From DASWHR01 sp036398095 (GTDB lineage: Bacteria; Actinomycetota; AC-67): a DNA stretch of 14,625 nt. The notes below the pieces were generated by a model that did not search any database, was not told the origin of the DNA, and was given only the letters and a program-made list of their open reading frames with translations. Position 1 is the stretch's first letter, and each line of letters starts with the position of its first letter. The position numbers were made by a program, and so were the translations under genes. The stretch lies in NCBI GenBank assembly GCA_036398095.1, contig DASWHR010000030.1, positions 1 to 14,625 on the forward strand, read 5' to 3'. This document shows, in pieces, positions 12,901 through 14,625 of this stretch.

Positions 12901-13369
12901 CGAGGCGGTGGACGAGGCGCGCGGCAAGCATCCCGAGCCCAAGGCCGACGTGAAGATGGACATCGCCGTGGACGCGCACCTGCCCGAGGCATGGATTCCT
13001 CGCGAAGGGCTTCGCCTGGAGGCGTATCGCCGCGTCGCCGAATCGCCCGGCCACGAAGCGCTCGCCGATGTGCGGGCCGAGCTGCTCGACCGCTACGGCG
13101 AGCTTCCGCCGCAGGCCGAGACATTGCTGGCCGTCGCGGCGATCAAGCTGGACCTCGGGATGCGGGGCGTGCGGGTCGTGTCGGCGGGCGGCGGCAAGGC
13201 CCGCTTCGAGCCGTTCGTGCTCTCCGAATCCGAGCAAGTGCGCGTCCGACGGCTGTTTCCCGGTTCGATTTACAAGACCAACACCTACACGCTGATCCTG
13301 CCGATGCCGGCCGCGGAGGATCCGGCTGCGTGGCTGCGCCGCGCCGTGTCCGATATCCTCGCGCCGTGA
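9983..13369 (+). CDS. mfd: Transcription-repair coupling factor Mfd
   Basis: Mfd is an ATP-driven DNA translocase that pushes stalled RNA polymerase off the template and recruits UvrA. The 1128-residue product has the full domain order: UvrB-like N-terminal modules (about 20-340, including FPAWETLPHERLSPRAETIG and RGGLVDVFPATADHPVR), the RNA-polymerase-interacting domain (about 472-560, LVVHSIHGIGRYSGMV), and the helicase motor. In the motor, the Walker A motif is GDVGFGKTE (621-629), DEEQ is 722-725, TATPIPRT follows, and RGRVGRARE marks motif VI. The C-terminal TRCF domain closes the protein. E. coli Mfd has 1148 residues. GTG 9983 gives MSMDLSR; ATG 9989 is an equally possible start, as neither has a good ribosome binding site. 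The stop overlaps the next start as GTGA. Confidence 0.96.
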   Translation: MSMDLSRILSDVAVSPVLAEAVDALALRQAVTVADQARSLLPAVWSLDASRPPMLLIAPSSRDAERIAAEINAWRAGGAVLFPAWETLPHERLSPRAETIGIRLEALWRLRVPPEDGIAPKVIVAPVRAAIQRMTPGVDTLSPIVVRTGEWLDASDLAARLSAAQYERVDMVSRRGEFAVRGGLVDVFPATADHPVRLDFFGDEITSMREFAVSSQRSIRDVERVAAFPCRELIPTDEVRGRAIAAVERAPHLRPELMRLAEGITFEGMEALIEVLWDTLPVLREILPEHTLTVVIEPKRTADRAAEMLREVEAMREAMWAAAADGARPPADNTYAELDAAIGPEPRAALTPFRGDWPALDAAPWEQRDVGGVAAEARRLLQGGARLIVAAEAHGSADRIRELLAGHELFLPRYDGGKLPAARGAVAVAPIDEGFVAESIGLAVVGEHDLFGKRRPHREPKAARRSIITLELESGDLVVHSIHGIGRYSGMVTREVGTGKNDYLVLEYAEGDTLYVPADALDLVTKYVGGEPPKLHRLGGKDWDKQKSRVKRAVRDMADELIKLYSTRASAQGHAFGGDTPWQRELEDAFPYIETRDQLAAIEDVKADMERAAPMDRLVCGDVGFGKTEIAIRAAFKAVADGKQVAVLVPTTLLAQQHYATFGERFAPFPVRVAVLSRFVTAKEQKKLTDEIAAGKVDVVIGTHRLLGKDVIFADLGLLVVDEEQRFGVAHKEAIKKLKTNIDVLTMTATPIPRTLEMSMSGIRDLSVIDTPPEDRHPVLTFVGAFDEPTAAAAIRREMLREGQVFYVHNRVHDIERSTQTIRRLVPEARIGVAHGQMSERQLEKVMLDFWDREYDVLVSTTIIESGLDIPTANTIIVDRSDQLGLSQMYQLRGRVGRARERAYAYFFFPPERSLTEASHARLSALSQHTELGSGLQIALRDLEIRGAGNLLGGAQHGHIASVGFDLYVRMLAEAVDEARGKHPEPKADVKMDIAVDAHLPEAWIPREGLRLEAYRRVAESPGHEALADVRAELLDRYGELPPQAETLLAVAAIKLDLGMRGVRVVSAGGGKARFEPFVLSESEQVRVRRLFPGSIYKTNTYTLILPMPAAEDPAAWLRRAVSDILAP

Positions 13370-14409
13370 GACGCATTCGAATCGTGCTTCCGCTGCTCGC
13401 GCTGGCGCTGGTCGCCGGCGGCTGCGGCCGCTACTTGCGAGCGTCGGCGGCCGTCGTGGACGGCGAGCCGATCTCGATGGATACGCTCGACGCCGCCGTC
13501 GCCGAGGCGCTCGCCGGACAGGACGACATCGCGCAAGCGCAGCGACTAGAGACGCAGCGCCGCGTGCTTGGCCAAATCATTCAGGATCGCATCATCGAGT
13601 CCGAAGCGAAGAAGCGGAAGATCGCCATCGAGTCCGCCGTCGTCGAAGAGCGCTATCAGGCGATCCGCGGCCAGTTCGGAAGCGACGAGGAATTCGCACA
13701 GGCGCTGGCAGCGCAAGGGGTGGACATCGCGACCGTGCGCGACCGCATCCGGCTGCGTCTGGTCGTGGAAGCGATCCAGAAGCAGCTCGAAGATTCGGTG
13801 ACCATCGCCGACGTGCAGATCCGCGAGGCGTACGGCGACGGCTCGGCGTTCCGCGAGGTGCGCGCGCGGCAGATCTTCTTCGCCGTTCCCGATCCGGCCA
13901 ACGAAGCCGACGCGCTGGCCAAAGCGCAGGATGCGTTGGTGCAGTTGCGCGCCGGCGCCGATTTCGCCGCGCTCGCGCGGCAGATCTCGGACGATCCGCG
14001 AACGAAGGCGTTGGGAGGCGACCTGGGCGTGCTGCGGCCCGGCGCGGAACAAGCCGGCGGCTTGGAGCAGGCGGCCTTCGAGTTGGATCGCGGCGAGATC
14101 AGCGAGCCCCTCCGCTCGCAAGCCGGCTACCATCTGATTCAGGTGACCGCGAAGGGAACGAAGACGCTCGTGCAAGCTACGCCAGAGATCCGCGCCGCGC
14201 TGCAATCGCAAGGCGCGCAGCAAGCGTTCACCGAGTTCATCACAGAGCGGATCCGCATCGCGCGCGTCGAAGTCAATCCGCGCTTCGGCCAATTCGATCC
14301 CGAACAGGTCACGATCGTGGATCGCACCTTCTTCACCCCCGCCCCAACCGACGAGCCCAACGGAGTTCCCGGCCTGCAACTCCCCCCCGAAGACCTGCCG
14401 ATCGGCTAG
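13366..14409 (+). CDS. Parvulin-type peptidyl-prolyl isomerase lipoprotein (SurA/PrsA-like)
   Basis: This is a 347-residue exported folding helper. GTG 13366 overlaps the mfd stop as GTGA. The N-terminus MRRIRIVLPLLALALVAGGC is a lipoprotein signal peptide with a lipobox-like AGGC, so Cys20 would be lipidated and the protein anchored outside the cytoplasmic membrane. Residues about 25-160 are a helical SurA-type N-terminal region (VDGEPISMDTLDAAV, then charged helices). The PpiC rotamase domain spans about 163-262: EVRARQIFFAVPDP, LRAGADFAALARQISDD, GGDLGVL, AAFELDRGEISEP and AGYHLIQVT. A Pro-rich tail ends the protein. Such chaperones assist secreted proteins, which fits the secreted neighbours but is not evidence of a specific client. 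The lipobox has Ala at -3, less common than Leu. Confidence 0.9.
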   Translation: MRRIRIVLPLLALALVAGGCGRYLRASAAVVDGEPISMDTLDAAVAEALAGQDDIAQAQRLETQRRVLGQIIQDRIIESEAKKRKIAIESAVVEERYQAIRGQFGSDEEFAQALAAQGVDIATVRDRIRLRLVVEAIQKQLEDSVTIADVQIREAYGDGSAFREVRARQIFFAVPDPANEADALAKAQDALVQLRAGADFAALARQISDDPRTKALGGDLGVLRPGAEQAGGLEQAAFELDRGEISEPLRSQAGYHLIQVTAKGTKTLVQATPEIRAALQSQGAQQAFTEFITERIRIARVEVNPRFGQFDPEQVTIVDRTFFTPAPTDEPNGVPGLQLPPEDLPIG

Positions 14410-14625
14410 CGAAGATCGAGGCGGTAGGCGATTGCGATCAGGTCGGGAAGGTTTTCGGGATCGGGCGTGAAGTCGTAGTCGGGTGCGCGGACGAAGCCCA
14501 TTCGCTCGTACATGTCGCGCGCGACCCACATCAGCTTCGAGGTGTGAAGGCCGATCGTGTGCGCGCCGAGCGCGTTCGCCCGGCGGATGCATTCGTCGGT
14601 GAGCAACCGCCCGATGCGCAGCCCG
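14406..14625 (-). CDS. GNAT-family N-acetyltransferase, 5' truncated
   Basis: The C-terminal 72 residues of an acetyltransferase are visible on the - strand; the start lies right of the window. The first visible residues, GLRIGRLLTDECIRRA, are the end of the acetyl-CoA-binding motif (RGxGxG/A-like loop and helix). GAHTIGLHTSKLMWVARDMY and ERMGFVRAPDYDFTP follow, the typical C-terminal half of a GNAT fold, and the ending AIAYRLDLR is a normal last strand. A TTG at 14606 is not the start, since the motif extends beyond it. The gene converges on the lipoprotein chaperone gene. Both stop codons share the CTAG at 14406-14409, and no terminator hairpin separates them. The substrate is unknown. Confidence 0.85.
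   Translation of the reverse strand, partial: GLRIGRLLTDECIRRANALGAHTIGLHTSKLMWVARDMYERMGFVRAPDYDFTPDPENLPDLIAIAYRLDLR

Noticed and set aside
10808..13237. 809-codon open frame on the - strand
   Set aside because: It is antisense to mfd, with low-complexity Arg/Asp/Val/His composition and no recognisable motif; a GC-driven shadow.
1..14625. CRISPR array or tandem DNA repeats
   Set aside because: No regularly spaced direct repeats were seen. Repetition in the secreted protein is diverged and at protein level only.

Overview
The window is about 14.6 kb of GC-rich bacterial DNA carrying 13 protein genes (two cut by the window edges) and one tRNA. All genes run on the + strand except a partial gene at the right edge. 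Several features point to Actinomycetota or a neighbouring high-GC lineage: the order tRNA-Gln, glmU, prs, rplY, pth, mfd; the PRPP synthetase loop SPDAGRVRVAE instead of the SPDxGG form; the Mfd wording around its RNA-polymerase-binding domain; and frequent GTG/TTG starts. This is inference from recalled families, not a search. Coding is tight. No gene-free stretch exceeds 300 bases; the longest is 9821-9982, and it holds a possible miniature transposable element.

Region 1 (1-2123) is a compact accessory operon: two phage-tail-collar-type (microcystin-dependent-protein-like) genes, a small DUF6916-like gene, a second DUF6916-like protein with a twin-arginine signal, and a GNAT acetyltransferase. 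Gaps are 2-14 nt or 4-nt overlaps. A GC-rich hairpin sits over the last stop codon. Region 2 (2242-3118) is a DNA-binding-type protein with two helix-turn-helix units and a LAGLIDADG-like core. Its last codons lie inside the acceptor stem of a tRNA-Gln(UUG) gene, and a candidate tRNA promoter lies within its coding sequence.

Region 3 (3158-14409) is a housekeeping backbone interrupted by accessory genes. GlmU (UDP-GlcNAc for peptidoglycan) and Prs (PRPP for nucleotides) overlap by GTGA. Next comes a 647-residue secreted protein made of three related extracellular modules, bounded by two hairpins. Then rplY (ribosomal protein L25/CTC) and pth (peptidyl-tRNA hydrolase), separated by an 11-bp intercistronic hairpin. 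A membrane-anchored protein with a Pro/Thr/Ala-rich stalk follows. Then a 111-nt inverted-repeat element flanked by CTAG sits between that gene and mfd (transcription-repair coupling factor). A parvulin-type lipoprotein chaperone overlaps mfd by GTGA. At the right edge a GNAT gene on the - strand converges on the chaperone gene, and the two stop codons share one CTAG tetramer.

The least explained parts are the collar/DUF6916/Tat/GNAT operon, the HTH plus LAGLIDADG-like gene fused to the tRNA, the three-module secreted protein, and the CTAG-flanked inverted-repeat element. No CRISPR array, rRNA, prophage module set or complete insertion sequence was seen.
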